Assembly (NCBI GenBank): GCA_943789335.1
Contig: CALSTS010000008.1
Coordinates: 124,001-188,000, forward strand
DNA from: an uncultured Pseudomonadales bacterium
GTDB lineage: Bacteria > Pseudomonadota > Gammaproteobacteria > Pseudomonadales > Pseudohongiellaceae
DNA: 64,000 nt
Direction: 5' to 3'
Both the position numbers and the translations under genes were made by a program. Shown piece by piece: positions 48,023 to 55,301 of the stretch (position 1 is the stretch's first letter; each line of letters opens with the position of its first letter). The notes under the pieces are model-generated. The model searched no databases. It saw nothing but the letters and a program-made list of their open reading frames with translations, and was not told where the DNA came from.

Positions 48023-48033
48023 ATATCTGTCAT

Positions 48034-48492
48034 TTATCGCTGACGTTTTTGTTTGAAAAAATTACTGAGCAAGAGACTGCATTCTGCTTGCAGTACACCA
48101 CCCTCGTACGTGGTTTGATGATTTAGAAAATCCTGCTCCAGAAAATGCCCCTGACTTGCTACCACCCCTGCTTTTGGCTCATTCGCGCCATAAACCAAGT
48201 GTTTAACTCTGGCATGCACGATAGCCCCTGCACACATACTGCAAGGCTCAAGCGTGACATAAAGAGTACTCTCTGGCAGACGATAATTATATGAGCGAGT
48301 CGCAGCATCACGGAGAGCTAGAATCTCAGCGTGTGCAGTTGGATCATGTAAAGTAATGACTTGATTAAAGCCCTCGCCGATAACGACATTATCTTTTACC
48401 AAAACTGCACCAATCGGCACTTCGCCTTTTTCTTCTGCGAGTTTGGCTAAATTAAAGGCAATTTGCATCCAATGTTCATGGTCATAATCCAT
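48034..48492 (-). CDS. tadA: tRNA-specific adenosine deaminase
   Basis: Deaminates A34 to inosine in the wobble position of tRNA-Arg(ACG). The 152-aa protein has the zinc cytidine-deaminase-fold motifs HAEILALRDA (His ligand and catalytic Glu) and PCSMCAGAIVHAR (two Cys ligands), plus GAVLVKDNVVIGEGFNQ at the N-terminus. It is essential in most bacteria. It lies 9 bp downstream of madM in the same orientation, so it may be read from the madLM transcript. Confidence 0.95.
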   Translation of the reverse strand: MDYDHEHWMQIAFNLAKLAEEKGEVPIGAVLVKDNVVIGEGFNQVITLHDPTAHAEILALRDAATRSYNYRLPESTLYVTLEPCSMCAGAIVHARVKHLVYGANEPKAGVVASQGHFLEQDFLNHQTTYEGGVLQAECSLLLSNFFKQKRQR

Positions 48493-48501
48493 AATAAGTG
48501 A

Positions 48502-49260
48502 TTAAACAAAGGCCCTAACAATGAAAAATAATATCGAAGGACCAAGTAAACAACCAAGCCCGGTATAAAAAGTTGCAGTCATTGCGCCATAAGGCACTAA
48601 CTTAGGATCAGTTGCTGCCAAGCCTGCAGCTACACCACTTGTTGTTCCCATTAAGCCTCCAAATACCATGGCTGATTGCGGGTTATTCAACCCAATGTGT
48701 TTGGCAATAATGGGCGTTCCAATCATGACCAATATGGACTTAACTAAACCAGCGGCAACACTCAATGCGATTATTTCAGAACTGGCTCCTAGTGCAGATC
48801 CTGTAACAGGGCCTACGATATAAGTCACTGCCCCAGCACCTATTGTTGTGATATCGACTGGATCAGAATATCCATAAGCAATAGCAACTAGAGCGCCAAC
48901 AATAAACGATAGAACTACGCCAGCAAAAATAGAGACAACACCTGCTAAACCAGCCTTTTTTAATTCTTCTAGTTTGACGCCAAATGCAGTAGCGACGATG
49001 GCAAAATCCCGCATCATGCCCCCGCCCATTAAACCGACCCCTCCTAATAGAGTTAAATCGGCAACGCCATTATTTCCACCGGTTAACTTGCCACCAAAAT
49101 AGGCAGCCACTAAGCCTAAGGTTATTGCAATAGCGGAACCATGAATACGGCCATGCGTAAATCTATCGGCAATAAGGTAGGAAACCCAAAGCGTTAGACC
49201 AACGACAGCAAAAGCCACCAACAAAGAATTTCTAATAAAAACTGTCTCAATAATGTCCAT
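48502..49260 (-). CDS. madM: Malonate transporter subunit MadM
   Basis: The large membrane subunit of the MadLM malonate/sodium symporter; 252 aa with about seven or eight helices. Family blocks are GGVGLMGGGMMRDFAIVATAFG, TIGAGAVTYIVGPVTGSALGASSEIIALSVA and VFGGLMGTTSGVAAGLAATDP. Its ATG shares one base with the madL stop (TGATG at 49262-49258), so the two are coupled. No malonate decarboxylase or malonyl-CoA synthetase genes are in the window, so the use of the malonate is not explained here. Confidence 0.92.
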   Translation of the reverse strand: MDIIETVFIRNSLLVAFAVVGLTLWVSYLIADRFTHGRIHGSAIAITLGLVAAYFGGKLTGGNNGVADLTLLGGVGLMGGGMMRDFAIVATAFGVKLEELKKAGLAGVVSIFAGVVLSFIVGALVAIAYGYSDPVDITTIGAGAVTYIVGPVTGSALGASSEIIALSVAAGLVKSILVMIGTPIIAKHIGLNNPQSAMVFGGLMGTTSGVAAGLAATDPKLVPYGAMTATFYTGLGCLLGPSILFFIVRAFV

Positions 49261-49646
49261 CAGATGTCTACTTCCTTGTTTTCCTTGACGCTTTTTGTAC
49301 CTATCCTGCTAAGTAAAGGAACCAGCGCAAAGCTAACAGTAACCGCCACAACTCCTGCAACTATTGCTGTTATACCACCCTCGAAAGCTGCAACGACATT
49401 TTGTCTCGCTGCCATAGCAACAACAATTGGAATATACATCGCGCTCCAGAATTCGATGCCTCGACCTGACGCGCCTTCAACCAGGCTTTTAAAGCGAGAG
49501 GAATTACTAGCAAATACAAGGAACAACATGGCAATACCTACACCACCAACATTGGCTTCTACTTGCAACCAGACCCCTAGAGCTTCACCAATCAACATGC
49601 CTACAACTAGACAAGCTGACAACAATGCAACACCGTAAACCACCAT
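49260..49646 (-). CDS. madL: Malonate transporter subunit MadL
   Basis: The small subunit of the malonate symporter, 128 aa with about four helices. It opens MVVYGVALLSACLVVGMLIG, and has LGVWLQVEANVGGVGIAMLF and FWSAMYIPIVVAMAARQNVV, all typical. The first 58 codons recur in a truncated copy at 52545-52719. The gene precedes madM and tadA in one operon. A promoter presumably lies in the ~145 bp upstream. Confidence 0.92.
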   Translation of the reverse strand: MVVYGVALLSACLVVGMLIGEALGVWLQVEANVGGVGIAMLFLVFASNSSRFKSLVEGASGRGIEFWSAMYIPIVVAMAARQNVVAAFEGGITAIVAGVVAVTVSFALVPLLSRIGTKSVKENKEVDI

Positions 49647-49794
49647 GAGTTAATCCTTGTTTTTTTGATTATGCTTGGCGAAGTGTAGCAGTTTTAGTAA
49701 AGAAAGCAGGAGTGATAGATGGCTAAATATCTTAACGCAAAGATTAACTAATTCTTTTGTGGATTATGTCAGTCTTCCCGCAAGCTCAGTAAAA

Positions 49795-50508
49795 CTATTC
49801 AGGCTTGCGTAAATAATAATTAAAAGGGTGACCCAGTGCTCTGGCATTGGCGAATAAAACCAGCATACCTTCCAATTCGTGAGCGTAACGGACCGGTCCG
49901 ATATCTGATGTTTCGAACCCAATAGCTTGGGCCAGTTCTGCCACTTTAGCTTTGGCCACATCATCATTACCTGCCAGAGGAATAGTCACCAGGCCTCCTG
50001 CACTTGCTGGGTCAATCATCGTTATATAGTTCAAGGTATTAAATGCCTTAACAACGAATGCCTCTGGCAACATCGCTTGAATGATTTCCGCATTAGAGGT
50101 TTCTATTGCATGAACCCTAAGGCCATTCTCAAGAGTTTCGGTGGGATTGGTTACGTCTATAATGATCTTTCCCGATAAATCTCCCAGACCAGCTACCACC
50201 GACAAGGTGACAAGTCCTGGCACAGCAATAACTACTATATCGGCATCAATGACTGAATCGGCTGGAGTAGCCGCTGAAGCCCTATTACCGGTTTGTATCA
50301 CTAATGCTTGTACATCATCACGCTGAGGGTCTCGCGAACCATAAATAATCTCATGACCTAAATCGGCAAATTTAGGTCCGAGCGCGGAAGAAACATTTCC
50401 TGTACCAATAATAGCAATGGTGTCGGCATTTGCCTGGGCAATAAGACTGAAAAAAAACACTACGGCCAAGCAAGTTGTGGTAAAAAATTTAATAATATAA
50501 GTATTCAT
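49795..50508 (-). CDS. Secreted NADP-binding (F420-dependent reductase-like) oxidoreductase
   Basis: A Rossmann-fold protein of 237 aa from the ATG at 50508 (MNTYIIKFFTTTCLAVVFFF); upstream residues are poor. A signal peptide ends near ANA (about residue 29). The nucleotide-binding motif IAIIGTGNVSSALG follows, with GSRDP placed for an NADP phosphate. VDVTNPTE, VKAFNTLNY and GFETSDIGPVRYAHELEGM match the NADPH:F420 oxidoreductase-like family. Export is odd for an NADP-binding protein. It faces a lipoprotein amidase across a 427-bp AT-rich gap. Confidence 0.8.
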   Translation of the reverse strand: MNTYIIKFFTTTCLAVVFFFSLIAQANADTIAIIGTGNVSSALGPKFADLGHEIIYGSRDPQRDDVQALVIQTGNRASAATPADSVIDADIVVIAVPGLVTLSVVAGLGDLSGKIIIDVTNPTETLENGLRVHAIETSNAEIIQAMLPEAFVVKAFNTLNYITMIDPASAGGLVTIPLAGNDDVAKAKVAELAQAIGFETSDIGPVRYAHELEGMLVLFANARALGHPFNYYLRKPE

Positions 50509-50935
50509 ATTATGAATTCCTTTGATCAAAAAATTAATTTTTATTTATTTTAATGCACTTCCTGTTTTTTCTAGGGTGTGTAGATCCTTAATTCTTCAAT
50601 TAGCAAAGATCTACTCAAGATAAACTTATTAGTATTTTAAAATCAATATCTTATCTTCATATTTCCACTTTAAACCATAATAGTTTTTATGTAGCCCCTT
50701 GATAAATAAATAAGTTAATTTGCATTTTTTTAAAACTTGAATCCATTGTGCAATTATTCAAAACAGTACTTTTTCTGAACACATTTACAGTTTATATTGA
50801 TTTTCAGTAGGATGGTGAATTTAATCTGTGAAAATAAACCCAATTTTTTCATAAACTTTGTCTTACACAAACTTAATGCTATTTTAATTAGCAGCTTAAA
50901 AAAACCAGAGCGATAACAAAAGAGATTAAATTGTA
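50509..50935. other. AT-rich intergenic region between divergent genes
   Basis: No gene is seen in these 427 bp. The stretch is strongly AT-rich and presumably holds promoters for the secreted oxidoreductase and the amidase. I see no clear inverted repeat or terminator. Confidence 0.5.
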
Positions 50936-52543
50936 ATGAAAAGAGTAAAACAGATTAGCCTTGCCTTTGCCTTATTAAGTATTTTTTTTATTAGCGCTTG
51001 TGAGCGAAATACAGATGAAGTCTCACTTGGAATCGACATTACTTTTGAAGAAGCCTCTGTCACCAGTTTGCAATCAATGATGCAGGATGGTGAATTAAGC
51101 GCGGTCCAACTTGTGGAGTACTACCTCAATCGTATAAGCGAAGTTGATCCTCAGTTGAATTCAATTTTAGAAATTAATCCTAATGCTCTGGAAATAGCCC
51201 AAGGCTTAGATGCAGAGCGCCTGAATGGACAAATTCGCTCTCCCCTTCACGGTATACCAGTATTACTAAAAGATAATATTGATACTACTAACATGCTGAC
51301 AACGGCTGGAAGCCTGGCTCTAGAAGCCGCTCCATTACCGCTTGATGATGCCTTTATTGTTCAGCAATTAATAAATGCTGGTGCAATTATATTGGGCAAA
51401 ACAAATTTAAGTGAATGGGCAAATTTCAGGTCTACAAGTTCTTCGAGTGGTTGGTCAGCTCGAGGCGGGCAAACTCATAATCCGTACGTATTAGATCGGA
51501 CTCCTTGCGGTTCAAGTGCTGGTTCCGGCGTAGCAGTTTCTGCCAACTTAACTGTTTTAGCCGTTGGTACTGAAACTGATGGGTCTATTGTTTGCCCAGC
51601 GGCAATGAATGGGGTCGTAGGCATTAAACCCACACTGGGATTGATATCTCGCAGCGGCATCATCCCCATCGCGCATTCTCAGGATACTGCAGGACCCATG
51701 GCAAGAACAGTCACGGATGCCACTCATCTACTTAACGCGATGCTGGGAGTTGATCAAGACGATGCAATAACAATTCAAGCTGAAAGCCAACTAAGCAATG
51801 ACTACACTGCCTTTTTGCAAAGTGATGGCCTAAGGGGCAAAAGAATCGGTGTAGTCAGGCAACTATTTAACAACAACCCTGTCTTGAATGAATTATTGGA
51901 AAACCAACTTGATATTTTGAGAGAGGGTGGCGCCACTCTTATTGATGTTGAATTTAATTCGTTCCCGGAATTAGGTAATGCAGAATTCGAAGTTTTACTT
52001 TATGAGTTTAAAAATGACCTGAATCAATACCTACAACAACGAGGTGGAGAATATCGATCATTGGAGCAACTGATAGAGTTTAATCGCAATAACGCGCAGT
52101 TAGAAATGCTTCATTTTGCTCAGGAGCTGTTTGAGATGGCTCAAGCTAAAGGCGAATTAACGGATGTCGATTATCAAACGGCTCTACAAGTTTCGAAGCG
52201 ACTGGCTCAAGTTGAAGGCATAGATGCGCTTATTGCCGAACACCAATTAGATGCCTTTGTTGCCCCTTCAAACGGAGCGGCTGATTTAATTGATCTCGAA
52301 AACGGAGACTCAGGAAACAGTTACATACCCAGCTCTACATTAGCTGCAGTTGCTGGATACCCTAGCATCACTGTGCCAGCAGGTTTTATTAATGAACTGC
52401 CAATTGGAATATTGTTTTTTGGTACGGCTTTTTCGGAGCCGGGCTTACTTGCCATTGCTTATGCGTATGAACAACGTGGACAAGCTAGGCGTGCACCAAC
52501 TTTCCTAGAATCCTCATCAGAAACTTCTAATCCCACGAAATAA
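50936..52543 (+). CDS. Amidase-signature lipoprotein
   Basis: A 535-aa Ser-cisSer-Lys hydrolase, anchored as a lipoprotein by the lipobox FISAC (Cys at about residue 22). The catalytic Lys lies in LLKDNIDTTNMLTTAGS. The Ser pair is in the amidase signature GSSAGSGVAVSANLTVLAVGTETDGSIVCPAA. The C-terminal GYPSITVPAG is also conserved. The family splits amide bonds of diverse substrates, and periplasmic lipoprotein forms are known but uncommon. It ends 1 bp before the truncated madL copy, an evolutionary junction. Confidence 0.92.
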   Translation: MKRVKQISLAFALLSIFFISACERNTDEVSLGIDITFEEASVTSLQSMMQDGELSAVQLVEYYLNRISEVDPQLNSILEINPNALEIAQGLDAERLNGQIRSPLHGIPVLLKDNIDTTNMLTTAGSLALEAAPLPLDDAFIVQQLINAGAIILGKTNLSEWANFRSTSSSSGWSARGGQTHNPYVLDRTPCGSSAGSGVAVSANLTVLAVGTETDGSIVCPAAMNGVVGIKPTLGLISRSGIIPIAHSQDTAGPMARTVTDATHLLNAMLGVDQDDAITIQAESQLSNDYTAFLQSDGLRGKRIGVVRQLFNNNPVLNELLENQLDILREGGATLIDVEFNSFPELGNAEFEVLLYEFKNDLNQYLQQRGGEYRSLEQLIEFNRNNAQLEMLHFAQELFEMAQAKGELTDVDYQTALQVSKRLAQVEGIDALIAEHQLDAFVAPSNGAADLIDLENGDSGNSYIPSSTLAAVAGYPSITVPAGFINELPIGILFFGTAFSEPGLLAIAYAYEQRGQARRAPTFLESSSETSNPTK

Positions 52544-52544
52544 A

Positions 52545-52719
52545 CGCCTTCAACCAGGCTTTTAAAGCGAGAGGAATTACTGGCAAAAACAAGAAACAAC
52601 ATGGCAATACCCACACCACCGACATTAGCTTCCACCTGTAACCAGACCCCCAAAGCTTCTCCGATCAACATGCCTACAATCAGACAAGCTGACAACAAAG
52701 CTACACCGTATACCACCAT
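52545..52719 (-). pseudogene. Truncated second copy of madL
   Basis: The first 58 codons of a MadL are present (start at 52719) and then end abruptly at GTTGAAGGCG, next to the amidase stop. Fifty-seven of 58 residues match madL at 49260-49646, yet about 18 of 174 bases differ, nearly all at third positions. The sequence therefore drifted under protein-level selection before truncation. About 70 bp upstream of the start also align weakly between copies. The downstream frame continues into antisense amidase sequence and is not meaningful. Confidence 0.88.
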
Positions 52720-52867
52720 GAGAATTTCCTTGATTGTCTTTTTATTATTTATTTAGGGGGATAGTAGCAGTTTCAACAGCAAAGCAGCAGTCGAATGAAC
52801 GGGTATTTTTTATAAACTAATTCATAGAAAATACAGGGTAATCTATGCCAGAAAACACTTCAGGAAT

Positions 52868-53452
52868 ATGAATCCTAAAAGAGCGTCTTGTGGAAATTGT
52901 TTGCGCCCCCTGCCACTTTGTTATTGTCATCTAATAAACAAGCTTAATAACATCTGGCCTATACACTTGGTACAACATAAACGAGAACAAAAACACCCAC
53001 TTGGTACCGCCAGAATAGCCCAGTTAGCTCTTAATAAACTCCACACCTTCCCAATTAAAGATAAGGCCGTGTTTTCTTTTCAAAAAGAAAATTCTCTTGC
53101 TTGGGAAAAGGCTGTTTTGATCTATCCAGACAAACAAAGTAAAGACATCTCCGAGCTTTCTGATCAAGCTCCCCGCTCATTAGTATTTCTCGATGCTACC
53201 TGGAAAAAGAGTACTTCAATACTGCTTAGTTCACCCGAACTTCAGGAGCTTCCACGATATAGCTTTAAGGCTGATCCAGCCCCACGATATTTAATTCGCA
53301 AAGCTGCAAAAGCCAACTATTACTCGACACTTGAAGCAATTTGCCTGGTGTTAGGAAGCCTCGAGAAAAGTCCGGAAAAATACGAAAAATTACTTGAAGT
53401 GATGGACTGGATGGTTGCTCAACAAATTAGCTATATAGAAAGTAATATTTAA
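52868..53452 (+). CDS. DTW domain protein, tRNA-uridine aminocarboxypropyltransferase-like
   Basis: A 194-aa protein with the defining motif LDATW (about residue 117) and the N-terminal Cys cluster CGNCLRPLPLCYC, which binds zinc. HKREQKHPLGTARIA and SFKADPAPRYLIRKAAKANYYSTLEA follow. TapT/YfiP-type enzymes transfer the 3-amino-3-carboxypropyl group of SAM to uridine 47 of tRNA (acp3U). A larger TSR3-like role is possible. It is monocistronic, and the ~110 bp before the start are intergenic. Confidence 0.88.
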   Translation: MNPKRASCGNCLRPLPLCYCHLINKLNNIWPIHLVQHKREQKHPLGTARIAQLALNKLHTFPIKDKAVFSFQKENSLAWEKAVLIYPDKQSKDISELSDQAPRSLVFLDATWKKSTSILLSSPELQELPRYSFKADPAPRYLIRKAAKANYYSTLEAICLVLGSLEKSPEKYEKLLEVMDWMVAQQISYIESNI

Positions 53453-53639
53453 CTCACCCAACACTTTGCACGAATTTCCTACGCTTGTGTAACTGTTGCA
53501 ATTCAATAGGTTACGCGATCGCCATTTGCAAAATGTGCGAAAAAATATTTTATATTCATAGTATGCGAAAAACTTGTCTGTACTCTAACTACTCATATGG
53601 TAATTTTTCATAATCCTCAGCATATATTTCCTTTAAGGG

Positions 53640-54427
53640 TATTGACAAGTTAACTCCATAAATTTGATATATTCAACCTATGAATACATCAAATCGACTC
53701 TATAAGCGTCACCGCTTCCCTACTGAAATCATCCAATATGCCGTGTGGTTCTACTTCGTGTTCAATCTCAGCCACCGAGACATTGAAGACCTTCTTGCTA
53801 AACGTGGGATTCAAGTTAGTTACGAAGCCATCCGCTTGTGGTGCAATAAATTTGGGCCGAAATATGCAGCTAAACTGAGAAGGAAGCATCAAGGTTATGG
53901 TGATACATTCTTCATAGACGAAGTCTTTATCAAAATAAATGGAAGGCAGCATTACCTTTGGCGAGCAGTCGATCAAGATGGCGAAGTAGTTGATATATTT
54001 CTACAGAAACGACGAGATGCAAAAGCCGCAAAGTGCTTCTTTAAACGGCTTTTAAGAAAAAATAAAAGTGAACCCAGGAAGATAGTGACGGACAAATTGA
54101 GAAGTTATGGTGTTGCACATAGAGAACTTATTCCTGACTCGATTCATGACACTAGTCAATATGCTAATAATCGTTCAGAACTTTCACATCAACCAACTAG
54201 AGTTAGAGAGCGAGGGATGAGGAAGTTTAAATCTATACCTCAAGCTCAGCGATTCTTGAACACCCATGCTGCTGTTTATAATTTATTTAACCTAGGAAGA
54301 CATTTAGTTTCAGCAGAAAATTATCGATATTTCAGACTTCGCGCATTTACGTCTTGGGAAAATGCAGTGGCAGCTTGAAAGGAAAAATTGATAGTCTTTT
54401 TCGATTTAAGACGTTAACTTGTCAATA
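53640..54427 (+). mobile_element. IS6-family insertion sequence
   Basis: A 788-bp element with perfect 15-bp terminal inverted repeats (TATTGACAAGTTAAC at 53640-53654, complement at 54413-54427) bracketing one transposase gene. The flanking 8-mers (TTTAAGGG and TCGACATT) differ, so there is no target duplication. IS6 elements generate 8-bp duplications on simple insertion. Their absence fits deletion of adjacent DNA or recombination between two copies, and the right flank falls within a truncated recombinase gene. Confidence 0.9.
53680..54378 (+). CDS. IS6-family transposase
   Basis: A 232-aa DDE transposase. An N-terminal helix-turn-helix-like region (RHRFPTEIIQYAVWFYFVFNL, HRDIEDLLAKRGI) comes first. 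The catalytic triad is Asp in FIDEVFIKI, Asp in IVTDKLRSYG and Glu in RERGMRKFK, the spacing typical of IS6/IS26 enzymes. The C-terminus is AQRFLNTHAAVYNLFNLGRH. The frame is intact, so the element may still move. Related enzymes use copy-in cointegrate formation. Confidence 0.93.
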   Translation: MNTSNRLYKRHRFPTEIIQYAVWFYFVFNLSHRDIEDLLAKRGIQVSYEAIRLWCNKFGPKYAAKLRRKHQGYGDTFFIDEVFIKINGRQHYLWRAVDQDGEVVDIFLQKRRDAKAAKCFFKRLLRKNKSEPRKIVTDKLRSYGVAHRELIPDSIHDTSQYANNRSELSHQPTRVRERGMRKFKSIPQAQRFLNTHAAVYNLFNLGRHLVSAENYRYFRLRAFTSWENAVAA

Positions 54428-54433
54428 TCGACA

Positions 54434-54517
54434 TTAGCTTTTCTGCCTGCCCAATTAATCGAAGATATCCTCGCCGGGAAACAGGACCCTAACCTTACTA
54501 TTAAAAACCTCTGCTAA
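54434..54517 (+). pseudogene. 3' stub of a second serine recombinase gene
   Basis: The last 27 codons (LAFLPAQLIEDILAGKQDP then NLTIKNLC) match the C-terminal end of the recombinase at 3420-5027, with changes mainly after KQDP. It begins directly beside the right end of the IS6 element and is the only surviving piece. No start is present. It shows that a related element once lay here and was cut by the IS. Confidence 0.85.
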
Positions 54518-54895
54518 AACCTTTTAATCAAAGTTGGCTGTTAATTCAGTTTTTAGCAGAAAACACTCTTAGAAATTTCGCTCCAAACTAAAACTTAGAC
54601 AATTCTCCTAACAATAAAATGCTCAGCAGACCTAGGGTTCGAATCCCCTTCGTGATTCTCTAACTCAGTTTTTTGACAGAGCACTTTTTTGATGAGAATT
54701 CTTTATAAAAAGCAAAAACTTACCTTAGAAAGGGACTCGAAAATAGCCAGTAGAGAAAGTTATCTATATCGCTTTAAAAAGTGATCTCAGGGAGCACTTT
54801 AATCAACGAAGCTTATAAATTAAGTTAGAGTTATCAAAGAGATACAGCAGAACTGCTGGACCTTGGAGAAACTGCAAGACTGTATGGCGGTGTGT
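54518..54895. repeat. Element end region homologous to 5028-5305
   Basis: The DNA after the stub carries the same ordered blocks as the region before tRNA-Ser: T-arm-like sequence, GTTTTTTG, AGAAAGGGACT, ATCAAAGAGATACAGCAGA, GCAAGACTG and TGGCGG. Where the first copy runs into the tRNA, this one has TGGCGGTGTGTAGAG and no tRNA. It is a diverged second end of an element of the same family. Confidence 0.6.
54634..54650 (+). repeat. tRNA T-arm-like 17-bp sequence, copy 2
   Basis: Identical in all 17 bases to 5055-5071. It lies 117 nt after the stub's stop codon, farther than the 27 nt of copy 1. Confidence 0.5.
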
Positions 54896-55301
54896 AGAGT
54901 CTCCTGCGAAACCTGCTCTTTTTTTCCCTAATAACAGGGTAAAAAACAGGGAATTCCCTGCCTCCACTGCCCTATTCTCTTAGTAATCTGTAATTTATCC
55001 CTATATTTCAATATATTAAAATAATTTTCCAATATTCAGATAAAAATTAACAGGGAATATCAGGGAAGCCTTAATGTCCGCTATCGGCCAAAAGCGTATA
55101 ATGGACGTTTCATATTATTCGCATTTTTGCTTTGAACCTGGTTAGTTTTCAACTCATAAATTAATTTTGAATTAAATGGCAAGTTACGGGATCCCGGACT
55201 TTTCTTAGTAAGCTTAGAAAAAATGAATGTTGCTATTTAATTTTCTGGATAAGATAGAATACCCCTTAAGTTTTATTAAATTTAGCTGGATTGCTTGATA
55301 G
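54896..55301. other. Intergenic region with GGGAA-type repeats
   Basis: No gene is seen. The stretch includes AACAGGGAATTCCCTG and a second AACAGGGAATAT with CAGGGAAGC nearby, then the first palindrome of the 30-bp family (55073). The sulfatase promoter probably lies in the last ~100 bp. Confidence 0.4.
55073..55109. repeat. Palindromic repeat, copy 1 (degenerate)
   Basis: AATGTCCGCTATCGGCC followed by AAAAGCG and, after TATAAT, GGACGTT. This is an imperfect member of the ~30-bp AATGTCCGCTTT...AAAGCGGACATT family, interrupted on the right arm. Confidence 0.65.

Noticed and set aside
52459-52544. C-terminal part of the frame containing the madL copy
   Set aside because: It is antisense to the amidase and not MadL-like.
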